Below are positions 1 to 7,811 of a stretch of DNA of 22,254 nt, one piece after another (positions within the stretch are counted from its first letter, which is position 1; every line of letters begins with the position of its first letter). Source of the stretch: a virus; IMG/VR virus record IMGVR_UViG_3300025276_005122, positions 1-22,254 of that record, one strand, 5' to 3'. Both the position numbers and the translations under genes were made by a program. The notes beneath the pieces were generated by a model. That model was not told where the DNA came from, searched no databases, and worked only from the letters and a program-made list of their open reading frames with translations.

Positions 1-51
1 CCACCACCACCACCACTACCACCACCACCACTACCACCACCACCACCACCA
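1..51. repeat. CCA trinucleotide repeat at window edge
   Basis: The first 51 bases are almost pure CCA triplets, with two CTA variants. On the plus strand the second frame reads as His and Tyr only and meets a TAG at 53-55, interleaved with the methyltransferase stop at 52-54. This could be the His-rich C-terminus of a gene cut by the window edge, or a simple intergenic repeat. The assembly probably broke here because of the repeat. Confidence 0.8.
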
Positions 52-693
52 CTAGGACAGTTTCGCTTTCGCGAGATTGAAGTAGTCGGGTTCCAATTCC
101 ATTCCGATATAACTGACCCCCAATTCACGACACGCAACACCTATGGATCCCGTACCCATAAAGGGGTCCAACACGACCCGACCCTCGCTGAAATTCTCCA
201 GGATGTGTCTGTGTAAATCTACGGGTTTCTGAGCGGGATGGTCTTTCTCGCTCGCCTTGACCACCCTGAATTTGAAGATATCCCCGTGACCGCATTTGAT
301 CGGTTTCATAGACTTACGATCCCCACAGAGTATCATCTCGTGCTGATGTCGGAAGGTGTAACCCAAACTACACGAGATCTTGTCCCAGACGAAACACCGC
401 ATCTTCTTCACATAGGGATACATATGAATGTAAAACATCGGGTACGCATCGCTATTACAGAACAGCAACAAGATCCCATCGTCTTTCAAGACTCTATCAA
501 TCTTCGCAAGGAAGACTTTGTAGAAACTCTCCAAGATTCCCATCTCGGATAAGGATTTGTTGTATTTCGTGAGTGTCTTGCTGTGTTCGGGGGGGATATA
601 GGGTGGATCCGTATAGACGATATCCACGCTATTCTCCTCCAGTTCATCTAGTGAATCCAAGCAATCCCCTACGAAGAGTTGAACCGATGCCAT
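52..693 (-). CDS. DNA adenine-type methyltransferase, beta class
   Basis: S-adenosylmethionine-dependent DNA methyltransferase of 213 residues, close to the normal length for a single-domain enzyme of this family. The catalytic motif IV DPPY is at residues 29-32, the family motif HPAQKP at 152-157, and the SAM-binding motif I DPFMGTGSIG at 176-185. The order IV before I is that of the beta class; DPPY rather than SPPY points to N6-adenine more than N4-cytosine, which is inference. There is no restriction endonuclease gene next to it, so it looks like an orphan enzyme that marks viral DNA. The start is the ATG at 693 in CATATG context, with an AT-rich TTTTAAAT about 15 nt upstream. It lies 35 nt downstream of the 73-residue gene on the same strand. 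Its stop interleaves with a plus-strand TAG in a CTAG tetramer. Confidence 0.93.
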   Translation of the reverse strand: MASVQLFVGDCLDSLDELEENSVDIVYTDPPYIPPEHSKTLTKYNKSLSEMGILESFYKVFLAKIDRVLKDDGILLLFCNSDAYPMFYIHMYPYVKKMRCFVWDKISCSLGYTFRHQHEMILCGDRKSMKPIKCGHGDIFKFRVVKASEKDHPAQKPVDLHRHILENFSEGRVVLDPFMGTGSIGVACRELGVSYIGMELEPDYFNLAKAKLS

Positions 694-728
694 ATGACTG
701 ACCGTGATTTAAAACCTCTCCTTTGAAC

Positions 729-950
729 TTACTTGCCGACCATTTTCATTGCCATTGCGTGCGACTGAGAGAAGGACCGACCCTCTTTCAAAAGAATTCT
801 CATCTTAGACATATGCTTTGCCGAGTGCCCCTTCTTCTGATGTGCCTGGAGTTTCTTCAAAATCGCGGGAGACAGTTTGTTCGCACCTGGGGTTGGTTTC
901 CGTGGTGGTGGTGCCTTCCGTGGTGGTGGTGGGGGATTATCGTATGCCAT
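729..950 (-). CDS. small Pro-rich/basic protein with AHxxAxxxVGK tail
   Basis: A 73-residue protein. Residues 1-25 are Pro/Arg/Lys-rich; the rest is a basic helical module with His, Met and Lys ending in SHAMAMKMVGK. Short proteins or C-terminal tails with the pattern KHM..MR.L...G.SF..AH..A...VGK recur in algal DNA viruses and PLVs as I recall them; their function is not known to me. Binding to nucleic acid or a role in the virion core is possible from composition only. The ATG at 950 has a GATATG context, and there is a repeat element 40 nt upstream. The stop at 729-731 is 35 nt ahead of the methyltransferase start. Confidence 0.75.
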   Translation of the reverse strand: MAYDNPPPPPRKAPPPRKPTPGANKLSPAILKKLQAHQKKGHSAKHMSKMRILLKEGRSFSQSHAMAMKMVGK

Positions 951-990
951 ATCCTCTACCTCCTATTTTTCGGGTGACTTGGATTTGAGA

Positions 991-1101
991 TCCCGTCCAG
1001 TCCGTCCAGGCAGATTTGACTTAATTTTCATTTGGATTTTATGGTCCATAAATATCCTAGCAAATAGTTTCCCCCAAAGTGCCCGGACGGGGCGGACGGG
1101 G
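991..1101. repeat. CCGTCCA palindromic element, copy 1
   Basis: The outer arms are 991-1012 (TCCCGTCCAG followed by TCCGTCCAGGCA) and 1080-1101 (TGCCCGGACGG followed by GGCGGACGGGG); they pair at 17 of 22 positions. Inside is an AT-rich core with a nested inverted repeat, TTATGG and CCATAA around one base, flanked by GGAT and ATCC. It lies between the divergent genes at 950 (minus) and 1136 (plus). The same element is found at 7690-7807, and inverted at 19159-19277. It may be a mobile palindromic (MITE-like) element or a regulatory hairpin. Confidence 0.85.
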
Positions 1102-1135
1102 TGGTGGTTTAAGGAATCTGGGAGGAGGGGTGACA

Positions 1136-1342
1136 ATGGTACGACACATCACCAAGCGAAAAGGCGGATATATGTTCACTAAGCAACGTGCGTTCACTAA
1201 GCACCAGTTCCTCTTTCCCACTCTGGAAGAAGCGATCGCCTACAAGGAGCGGTATCTGAGTGCCCTGTATTGGTATGATAGGTCGGTCCGTCTACATTTG
1301 ACACACGAACCAACCTTCACCCCACCCCCCGTAGAAATTTGA
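1136..1342 (+). CDS. 68-residue protein, possibly AP2-like
   Basis: A short basic protein. The segment KRKGGYMF (residues 7-14) followed by F.TLEEAIAYKERYL (27-41) resembles one half of an AP2-type DNA-binding domain, where a Gly-Tyr strand is followed by a F.T.EEA helix. The match is from memory and weak. An upstream GTG at 1079 is in frame but sits inside the repeat arm, so the ATG at 1136 is preferred; no second ATG before residue 13 competes. It is followed after 35 nt by another plus-strand gene, with a small inverted repeat (GATAT/ATATC) just past the stop. Confidence 0.6.
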   Translation: MVRHITKRKGGYMFTKQRAFTKHQFLFPTLEEAIAYKERYLSALYWYDRSVRLHLTHEPTFTPPPVEI

Positions 1343-1377
1343 TATAAGCATATCTGGAGCACTATTACTGAACTAGA

Positions 1378-1767
1378 ATGACCACATTCTTACCACCTGT
1401 TGCCACTCTCAACTGTCTCCTGGATACCCTGACTCCCAAGGGGAGTATCGGGAACGAGACCAAAGCAGGCAAGATCCAGAAGATCATTGACCTCGGGGGG
1501 GACCCGTGTAACCTGGAGGCAATGCTGATGCTCCTATCCACCCAATACCAGAAAGACCAACACACGATCAAAAATCTCCGGAAGCGACTCAAGGAGGCGG
1601 AGGATGATCTGGAAGAATATATCCCCACGGATTTCCACTTTATCGGCAAGACTGCCTACCACTTTGACTATGCGACCCAGTGTATCTATGATGAGAGCGA
1701 TCACACTGTCAAGCGGGGGAAGTACCATCGGGATACCGGTACCTATACAATGCTCCGAGAGAACTAA
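1378..1767 (+). CDS. hypothetical protein with central coiled coil
   Basis: A 129-residue protein that I do not recognise. Residues about 55-80 (QKDQHTIKNLRKRLKEAEDD) form a charged heptad-like helix that would favour a coiled coil. The C-terminal third is rich in aromatic residues and His. The gene is preceded by GATATAAGCATATC, which could serve as a TATA-like element. It converges on the giant structural gene: its TAA at 1765-1767 overlaps that gene's stop at 1764-1766, so the two coding regions share three bases. The reading frame has no real competitor on the other strand, and the protein-like composition supports it. Confidence 0.75.
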   Translation: MTTFLPPVATLNCLLDTLTPKGSIGNETKAGKIQKIIDLGGDPCNLEAMLMLLSTQYQKDQHTIKNLRKRLKEAEDDLEEYIPTDFHFIGKTAYHFDYATQCIYDESDHTVKRGKYHRDTGTYTMLREN

Positions 1768-4700
1768 CGGTTCCTCAGACGGTCTGCCTCATCTGCCACA
1801 TCAGCATACATCCGTGCGTCTCTTGCCTCCTGTGCCCGTTGGTCCCGTTCTGCCCTTTGTTGTGGGGTCTGTGCCTGTCGCCACCTCCTCTGTCGCTCAT
1901 TTCGTGCTAACCGAGCGGTCCTCTGTGCTTCGGTCTCTTGACGTCCGATAGGATCCGCATTATAGACACCTTCGTCGGTACGATCCTGCTGTGTCTGTCG
2001 GGCAGACACAGCAGACCTCCCCCCTGGCACGTTTGTATGCTGGAGGATGTTTGTTCGCACCTCTAATGGGAGTTGTGGGAGTTGTAGTCCTTGGTACTGA
2101 GCAGGCATTGGTCGGGCACCGCCAATTTGTCCTAACTGTCCTCGGACTAGATATTTAGCAAGGTGGTCTTGGGCATACCTACCGTGATCGGTCGCCGTCG
2201 CTAGGAATTCCCGGGCGAGTGTATGCCCAGGATCTAGGCGGAGGACTTCTCTGAAGTGGTCTTGTGCTGTCTGATTACCGGTCGTTCTATTTGCTAGGGA
2301 GAGAGCACTGATCCCTGCGTTCAATGTTTGTCTTGCTAGGTGCTCATCAGTGAAAGAACCCATTACATTGACAGTGCTCCCCCCTCTCCCTACGATGCGA
2401 GTTGTACCAAATGCCGCACGCCCTTCATCCGCTTCTCCTGTATCGGGTGCTACCATAGCACCAGGTCCCAATCGTTTCCGACTTTGATCCTTTTCCTCAG
2501 GATCATTCACGCCGACATCTATCGGGGAATCTGGCATTGGTTCGGGTTCTAATGCCTGTCCGCTTCCACCGGCAGGCACCAAGGACAATCCACCGCCTCC
2601 GGGTTGAACCGTAACCGGATCTGCGATATTGGAACTCTGGATTCCCGCTCGCATATCACGGACCGCCTGCTCTGCCTGTGCTCGGGTAGAACGGGGGGAC
2701 CCTGCGGGGAGGGTCGGTAAAGGTCCTTGTGCCAGGACACTCGTCATCATATCGGAGAAGGCACGATCGCCGGGAGTTCCGAGGTCAATCCGAGAGAGGT
2801 GAAAGGCGGACTCCATCTCCTCATCCATTGCCCGTGCCTGACTCTCGGTCATCGGTGGATCAGGTGGACCCGGATAGGGTTCCGGTTCCAACCCGCCGAC
2901 ATTCCTGAAATTCTGGATACCTTCCGCGAGTATTTGATCCATTCCCACAGGTGGAGGGGGAAGAGTGGTTGCTCCGAGTCCCGCTTCCATCGTCGCGGGT
3001 CGGACTTCATTCTCTTTGGATCGGGGAATGACTTCCCACGCTTGGGGTGCGGGTGGGGGGACGGGTAGCGGTGCCATTGCCTCTTGGAGTTGTAACTGCT
3101 GATACTGGGGCATCGCTGCCTCGCCTGCCCCGACCCCCATACCAATCGGGGCAGCAACGGGTTCTTGACCGGCGACCCGTGCCTGTGCCCGTGCCTGTTC
3201 CTCTGCCTGGAATTTCAGTTTGTCCTTGTGCTTCATCATATACTTCTGTTGCTGTTGGAGCACATCCGAGACCACATCCAGATTGGCGTGATTCTGCTTC
3301 GTGATCTTGAAGATGACACTGGAATCGGGTCCACACGTCGCCAGTTTCATATCCGGATCGTGGATGCTGGTTGTGACACTGGTGATGATTCGCGGAATGG
3401 TTGCCGTAAATTCCATATCAAATCCCCGCTGGAAGTAGAAGTCGCCAAACCCATTCTCTTTGTTCACCACACAGACGATCGGTAGATTCTGTCCCGAATC
3501 ACCGCCACCCCAATATGCCATATCGCCAATGATATTGGACTTGATCAGGAAGAAGGGTTTGAGCATTTTCCTCGGTAGATTTTCGGCGTTGATTTGTGCG
3601 GAGGTCTGGTCAATCGTAATGACCGGAAAATCAATTTGAGTTTGGTTGAGAGCACCCAGTCCGACCGGCGGTTGAAAGGGTCCCAGGACCGACCCGATCG
3701 GTGGTTGAAAGGTGTACATAGAGGATCCATAGCGATTCCCCCGGAACTTGACGACATCGTTTGCCTCTAGATTGGCATTGGTCGTCGGTGCGAGTAAATT
3801 GGTGGTTTCAATGATATTGTTGATCCGTGCTTGCCGATTGGCGGGTCCCGTCGGGTGGAACTGCCCATACGAAAACCCGAGGACACCCCAGAGCGACAAT
3901 TTCCACTGATTTTCAGTGAGACCAAAATTCTCTAGGAAGATGCCCCCATCACTATCGTACACCTGCCACGGTATCAGATTGCGATTCATTGGTTGAATGG
4001 GGGGGGTTTGGTCCGAGTCTGCTGATTTTTTCGTGCGAGCGATCGGGATCTGATACGGCATCATCTCCGGGGTAAAGTCATTCCCCATCAATCGCCGATT
4101 GATTTCCAGGACTTGCTTCCCTTCCTCCAGTGCCACCGAGGTTAACCCATCTCCCGCATTCGCTTCGTTCCCGATATATAAGGGACTGTGGAGTTGCTGG
4201 AAATTGAATCGCTCGCCATTGCTATCAAAATTAAGCAGGGGTTGATTCGCTCCGACATATCGTTCCCGAATGTATTTGCTGATCGGGAGATTATGGTACG
4301 AGACCTGGAGTGTGGAGGTGTTCATTTGAACGAGATCGTCTTCCTCCAGGGTTTGTTCGCTGCTCATCGTCAGTTCCAGAGAATTCGCATCAAAACTCAC
4401 TACGAAACACGGTTGTTGGATACGATCTATATCGGGACCCGCTCCTGTAATCATCTGTCCGGGAAGAGGCACAGGTTCGGGGTTGGATTTGGCGGTTAAC
4501 TTTTTTTTATTAACGATTGCTGCTGAATTGGTTAAGGGGGTATTGGTACCGGTGATCGCTGCCGTGACCTTGGGTTCGGGCATTGCCGTCCCTCGGTCCA
4601 TATAGTATTCCCCCTTCACTTTGTCTGCCCCCGCTGTCCCGTTTCCAGGGATGTCCGGGGTATTGCTCAACGTATCCACCGCGTATTTGTCTCCATCCAG

Positions 4701-7640
4701 ATATCCCGAGTATAAGGAGATACACGAGGTCCCATACGCGTTGAAATGGACGTCAAATCCACACCCGAGACCGATACCATAGACACCCCCCGCATTGGGA
4801 GTGTTGAGGAAATTGCTGGGTGCCGCAATCCCCCCGACCGCACCTTGGACCCACGGGTCGGAGATATGCTCGGGAATCCCCCCGATTTTCTCGGTGTTGA
4901 ATCCGATGAATTGGTAAGGTCCTTTGGTTACGGGGTCAATGTGATGATCCCAGAGTTCTTGGACAATGTTCGCATCCATATTGACCGCGACTCCCGCCCC
5001 ATTACGGGCGATCAAGGTAGGTCCGATGGCGGGATCCACGAGACTAAAGCGAAACATACATCCATACGCGAGATTCTTGTCTTGCTCTCCGTTATTCACC
5101 GTGTTGTCCTTGTCCGCCTGGTTGTACCAGACAAAGAGGGGGGTGGATCCGAAATCTTGGGCATTCCGAGAGGTATTCAGGGGTACGTGGGTGTCTACTC
5201 CACCTCCCGTGTGTTTATCCTCTTTCCACGTACTGACAAAGTGGACATTGTGGGCGTGGGGATCCGTGAGAGGCGTGTTACAGTTATCGTTGCCTAAGGG
5301 CATCAAGAGCGAGGAGTGTTTGTAGACCGGGACTTCTGTCAGGGACGTGACAGACCCAGGGGCACCCGCTGCTCGTTGGACCACTTTTTGTGTGGGATAC
5401 TTTCCCGAGAAACTGTTCAGATGGAGGAATCGCATATAATCAGGCGAGACTCCCTTCGCCACTTCGGGATGGGTGATCCGATTGTACTGGGAGATGGTTC
5501 GTTCTACATTGCTGTATTGGTATCCCTCAAAAATCTCGGGATACTTGGACTGAGCATCAAAGACTGCTTTGAATCGGAGGAGGTTGGCATCGGTCCATTC
5601 TGCCGTCGTGATAAAGGGGGCATAGTCAAAATCTCCCTTATCCAGACCCGTCAGACACTGGAGGGCATCGTAATTTCTCCACGAGAGACCAATATCTATC
5701 TGAGGTTTCTGAAACTCTCGGAACGCATCAAACAATTCGGGACGCTTGACCCCGATGTACTGGAAATTGCTCATATATTGGACATTCGCCACATCATAGG
5801 GTTTTTTCTCTTGATACTGGGCGACACCGCCACCATTCACGGACTCCCACGTTGATTTCTTGATATTATTCACATCCGCAGTATTACTGACTGTCGTGGT
5901 GCTCGGAGCATCCGGGATCTGATACCAGGCGGTGCCACTCGCCAACACGGGTGCCCCTACCGCACCGACATCTCGTGGATTCCCACCCCGATATTGAATG
6001 AAATTTTGCTCGGACCACGTATCCTGATTCCCACACGCGAACGATTTCAAGGTCTCCGATTCTAAGATCGTGCTGACGAGGATTTGGCGTTGACCCGTTG
6101 CCACTGTGGTTCCGAACGTGCTGCTTTGGATGGTCGCATCGGAGGTCGGATCGGTATAGAATCCAGAGACATACGCGTCTTCGTTATAGTTTCGTGTGTC
6201 AAAATTGCCCTGGTAGGCAGTATTTCCTGGATCCGTATTCCCGTCTTTGGCAGTTGGATTGCTTGTATAGGGTCCCAACCACGGTCCGGACATACCGTGA
6301 ATCGTACGTTGTTCCTTGGTCTTGTTCAATTGATTCGTGAGTGTCTCCGCCACATTGCTCGGGGAATTGAATCCCTTGGGAACCTTGAGATTCTTGATCT
6401 CTGTATATTTCGTATATCCCGTCATCGCAGGTTCCTTATCGTAGCATACCGTATATCCAGTGGCAGCACCGTCTGTGCCCAAGAAGTCATCCCGGGACGC
6501 GTAGGGACTGCCATAGGTGCCAGCAGCAGCATCGTAATTGTTCGGCACTTCATAGGTGGGAAAGGGGAGATTGCTTGAATCGTTCAAATTGTTCGGTTGA
6601 TCTCCGATATGCTCCGCGTAATAACATTGATCTTTCGCATAGATCGTGTATCTGGAATTATCGTTCTTTTGTTTGGAGCAATATCCTTGGAGGGCGTGTC
6701 CGTCATACGCGACTTGCTTGGGTAACACCGCATATTCATTCGTGGTAATATCCCAGAGTCCACCTGCTCGGGGACACCCCGATTGACAGACCGAACGGAG
6801 CATCTTTCCCCCCGCCCCGTCTATGTCGGTCACGAGGGGGATTCCCCCAAACGATCCCATATCCTCCAACGAATCAAATTCATACCAGTCCGCAGGGCAT
6901 AATTTGGTGATCCGGGGACTGACACAGGCACGACCATTGTAGGGACAATCATAGGTGACCGCCACATCAAAGGGTTTGGTCGCCGTGCCTAACAACGAGT
7001 GGGGTGCTGCTTGACCCAACATATCCATCCCCCGAATGTGTGGTTGTCGGACTGTCATCACATCAGGGGGTTTCCCCCTCGTTTGGGCGATCCCTTCCTT
7101 CGGTTTGAAGTCAAATCTCCTAGGTAGATGGAAATATCCTTCCCCATTCGTGGTCTTGTAGAAGGAGATCTCCACGTTGACTTCATTATCCATCAATTGA
7201 TAGGTCCGGGGTGTTTTCGTATGGATCACCTGCTTCGCTCCCAAAGGTCCAAAATCACTGAACGGTTCGGGATGGTACAAATTCCTCGGTCGGTCTAACC
7301 CTACGAATTCATTGCCGACCGAGGAGGCGGTTGCCAGTGGAAAGATGTTGGGGAGTTGGGGTTTGGTAATGACGGATTCATTCAACGTGTAGGTTTGGTC
7401 TGCTTGCTTGGTGCCCTTGAACTCTATCACCTGTCCCCCGCATCCACGCTCCGAGACAAAAGCAGAGGAGACCGTGATTGTGTCCCCGGGGTTGATCTTG
7501 ATCCCGTTTCCGAGTTTATTGGTAAACAACGCATTCACATCATTCAGGGGATCCCCCTTGACTTCTTCGGAGGTCGCACGGGAACAATCCACGATGAGTG
7601 TATCCACGTAGGGTCCGCTCTGTGCGGGAGTCTGACTCAT
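1764..7640 (-). CDS. giant virion structural protein, 1958 residues
   Basis: The largest gene in the window and probably a structural protein. Residues 10-70 contain VDCSRATSEE, LFTNKLGNGIKINPGD and ITVSSAFVSERG, a pattern I associate with N-termini of large structural proteins of algal and protist DNA viruses. Residues up to about 1450 are beta-rich with many Gly, Asn, Thr and Tyr and no transmembrane segment. From about 1467 the protein becomes Ala/Gln/Pro-rich and probably disordered. A TPR-like helix pair (DHFREVLRLDPGH) lies near 1785-1800, an F-box-like LPLEVRTNILQH near 1855-1867, and the end is strongly basic and coiled (QRAERDQRAQEARDARM). The position beside three capsid genes supports a virion role such as a fibre, vertex or minor capsid protein. 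The ATG at 7640 lies within a 20-bp palindrome; an upstream ATG on the same strand opens only a six-codon frame. It could be a fusion of two proteins. Confidence 0.85.
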   Translation of the reverse strand: MSQTPAQSGPYVDTLIVDCSRATSEEVKGDPLNDVNALFTNKLGNGIKINPGDTITVSSAFVSERGCGGQVIEFKGTKQADQTYTLNESVITKPQLPNIFPLATASSVGNEFVGLDRPRNLYHPEPFSDFGPLGAKQVIHTKTPRTYQLMDNEVNVEISFYKTTNGEGYFHLPRRFDFKPKEGIAQTRGKPPDVMTVRQPHIRGMDMLGQAAPHSLLGTATKPFDVAVTYDCPYNGRACVSPRITKLCPADWYEFDSLEDMGSFGGIPLVTDIDGAGGKMLRSVCQSGCPRAGGLWDITTNEYAVLPKQVAYDGHALQGYCSKQKNDNSRYTIYAKDQCYYAEHIGDQPNNLNDSSNLPFPTYEVPNNYDAAAGTYGSPYASRDDFLGTDGAATGYTVCYDKEPAMTGYTKYTEIKNLKVPKGFNSPSNVAETLTNQLNKTKEQRTIHGMSGPWLGPYTSNPTAKDGNTDPGNTAYQGNFDTRNYNEDAYVSGFYTDPTSDATIQSSTFGTTVATGQRQILVSTILESETLKSFACGNQDTWSEQNFIQYRGGNPRDVGAVGAPVLASGTAWYQIPDAPSTTTVSNTADVNNIKKSTWESVNGGGVAQYQEKKPYDVANVQYMSNFQYIGVKRPELFDAFREFQKPQIDIGLSWRNYDALQCLTGLDKGDFDYAPFITTAEWTDANLLRFKAVFDAQSKYPEIFEGYQYSNVERTISQYNRITHPEVAKGVSPDYMRFLHLNSFSGKYPTQKVVQRAAGAPGSVTSLTEVPVYKHSSLLMPLGNDNCNTPLTDPHAHNVHFVSTWKEDKHTGGGVDTHVPLNTSRNAQDFGSTPLFVWYNQADKDNTVNNGEQDKNLAYGCMFRFSLVDPAIGPTLIARNGAGVAVNMDANIVQELWDHHIDPVTKGPYQFIGFNTEKIGGIPEHISDPWVQGAVGGIAAPSNFLNTPNAGGVYGIGLGCGFDVHFNAYGTSCISLYSGYLDGDKYAVDTLSNTPDIPGNGTAGADKVKGEYYMDRGTAMPEPKVTAAITGTNTPLTNSAAIVNKKKLTAKSNPEPVPLPGQMITGAGPDIDRIQQPCFVVSFDANSLELTMSSEQTLEEDDLVQMNTSTLQVSYHNLPISKYIRERYVGANQPLLNFDSNGERFNFQQLHSPLYIGNEANAGDGLTSVALEEGKQVLEINRRLMGNDFTPEMMPYQIPIARTKKSADSDQTPPIQPMNRNLIPWQVYDSDGGIFLENFGLTENQWKLSLWGVLGFSYGQFHPTGPANRQARINNIIETTNLLAPTTNANLEANDVVKFRGNRYGSSMYTFQPPIGSVLGPFQPPVGLGALNQTQIDFPVITIDQTSAQINAENLPRKMLKPFFLIKSNIIGDMAYWGGGDSGQNLPIVCVVNKENGFGDFYFQRGFDMEFTATIPRIITSVTTSIHDPDMKLATCGPDSSVIFKITKQNHANLDVVSDVLQQQQKYMMKHKDKLKFQAEEQARAQARVAGQEPVAAPIGMGVGAGEAAMPQYQQLQLQEAMAPLPVPPPAPQAWEVIPRSKENEVRPATMEAGLGATTLPPPPVGMDQILAEGIQNFRNVGGLEPEPYPGPPDPPMTESQARAMDEEMESAFHLSRIDLGTPGDRAFSDMMTSVLAQGPLPTLPAGSPRSTRAQAEQAVRDMRAGIQSSNIADPVTVQPGGGGLSLVPAGGSGQALEPEPMPDSPIDVGVNDPEEKDQSRKRLGPGAMVAPDTGEADEGRAAFGTTRIVGRGGSTVNVMGSFTDEHLARQTLNAGISALSLANRTTGNQTAQDHFREVLRLDPGHTLAREFLATATDHGRYAQDHLAKYLVRGQLGQIGGARPMPAQYQGLQLPQLPLEVRTNILQHTNVPGGRSAVSARQTQQDRTDEGVYNADPIGRQETEAQRTARLARNERQRRWRQAQTPQQRAERDQRAQEARDARMYADVADEADRLRNR

Positions 7641-7653
7641 CTATAGATGAGTC
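7634..7653 (-). promoter_or_regulatory. perfect 20-bp palindrome over a start codon
   Basis: GACTCATCTATAGATGAGTC is identical to its reverse complement and contains the ATG of the giant structural gene. Just upstream on the minus strand are a run of six T residues and a short upstream frame of six codons (ATGAACGACTCATCTATAG). The site could fold in the mRNA leader and hide the start, or bind a dimeric regulator. The palindrome is certain; its function is inferred. Confidence 0.6.
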
Positions 7654-7689
7654 GTTCATAAAAAACAAATGAGTCTGAACTTACTTGAA

Positions 7690-7807
7690 TCCGTCCAACC
7701 CGTCCAGGCAGATTTGACTTTTTTTTGATTTGGATTTTATGGATCTTAAATATCCTAGCAAATAGTTTTGCCAAAAGTGCCCGGACGGGGCGGACGGGGC
7801 GGACGGG
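7690..7807. repeat. CCGTCCA palindromic element, copy 2
   Basis: The left arm is 7690-7710 (TCCGTCCAACC, CGTCCAGGCA) and the right arm 7778-7807, where an 8-bp CGGACGGG-type unit occurs three times. The core matches copy 1 closely: GATTTGACTT, TTTGGATTTTATGG and AAATATCCTAGCAAATAGTTT-like blocks occur in the same order. It begins 4 nt beyond the stop codon of the 579-residue capsid gene and ends 49 nt before the ATG of the giant gene, so it fills the whole spacer between them. Confidence 0.88.
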
Positions 7808-7811
7808 TTGC

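Noticed and set aside
4501-4508. A-rich slippery run (AAA AAA AAG in frame) within the giant gene
   Set aside because: The minus-strand run could allow -1 frameshifting, but the main frame continues for about 900 more residues with good protein character and no clear alternative product is visible, so it is taken as ordinary Lys codons.
4746-5297. 183-codon open frame on the plus strand
   Set aside because: It is wholly antisense to the giant structural gene, whose protein reads as genuine throughout; the plus-strand product has no recognisable motif. The other long plus-strand frames inside the minus-strand virion genes are rejected for the same reason.
724-7687. Shared 12-mer TGAACTTACTTG at 724-735 and 7676-7687
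   Set aside because: Both lie upstream of minus-strand starts, but tens of chance 12-mer matches are expected in a window of this size, and the first copy covers a stop codon.
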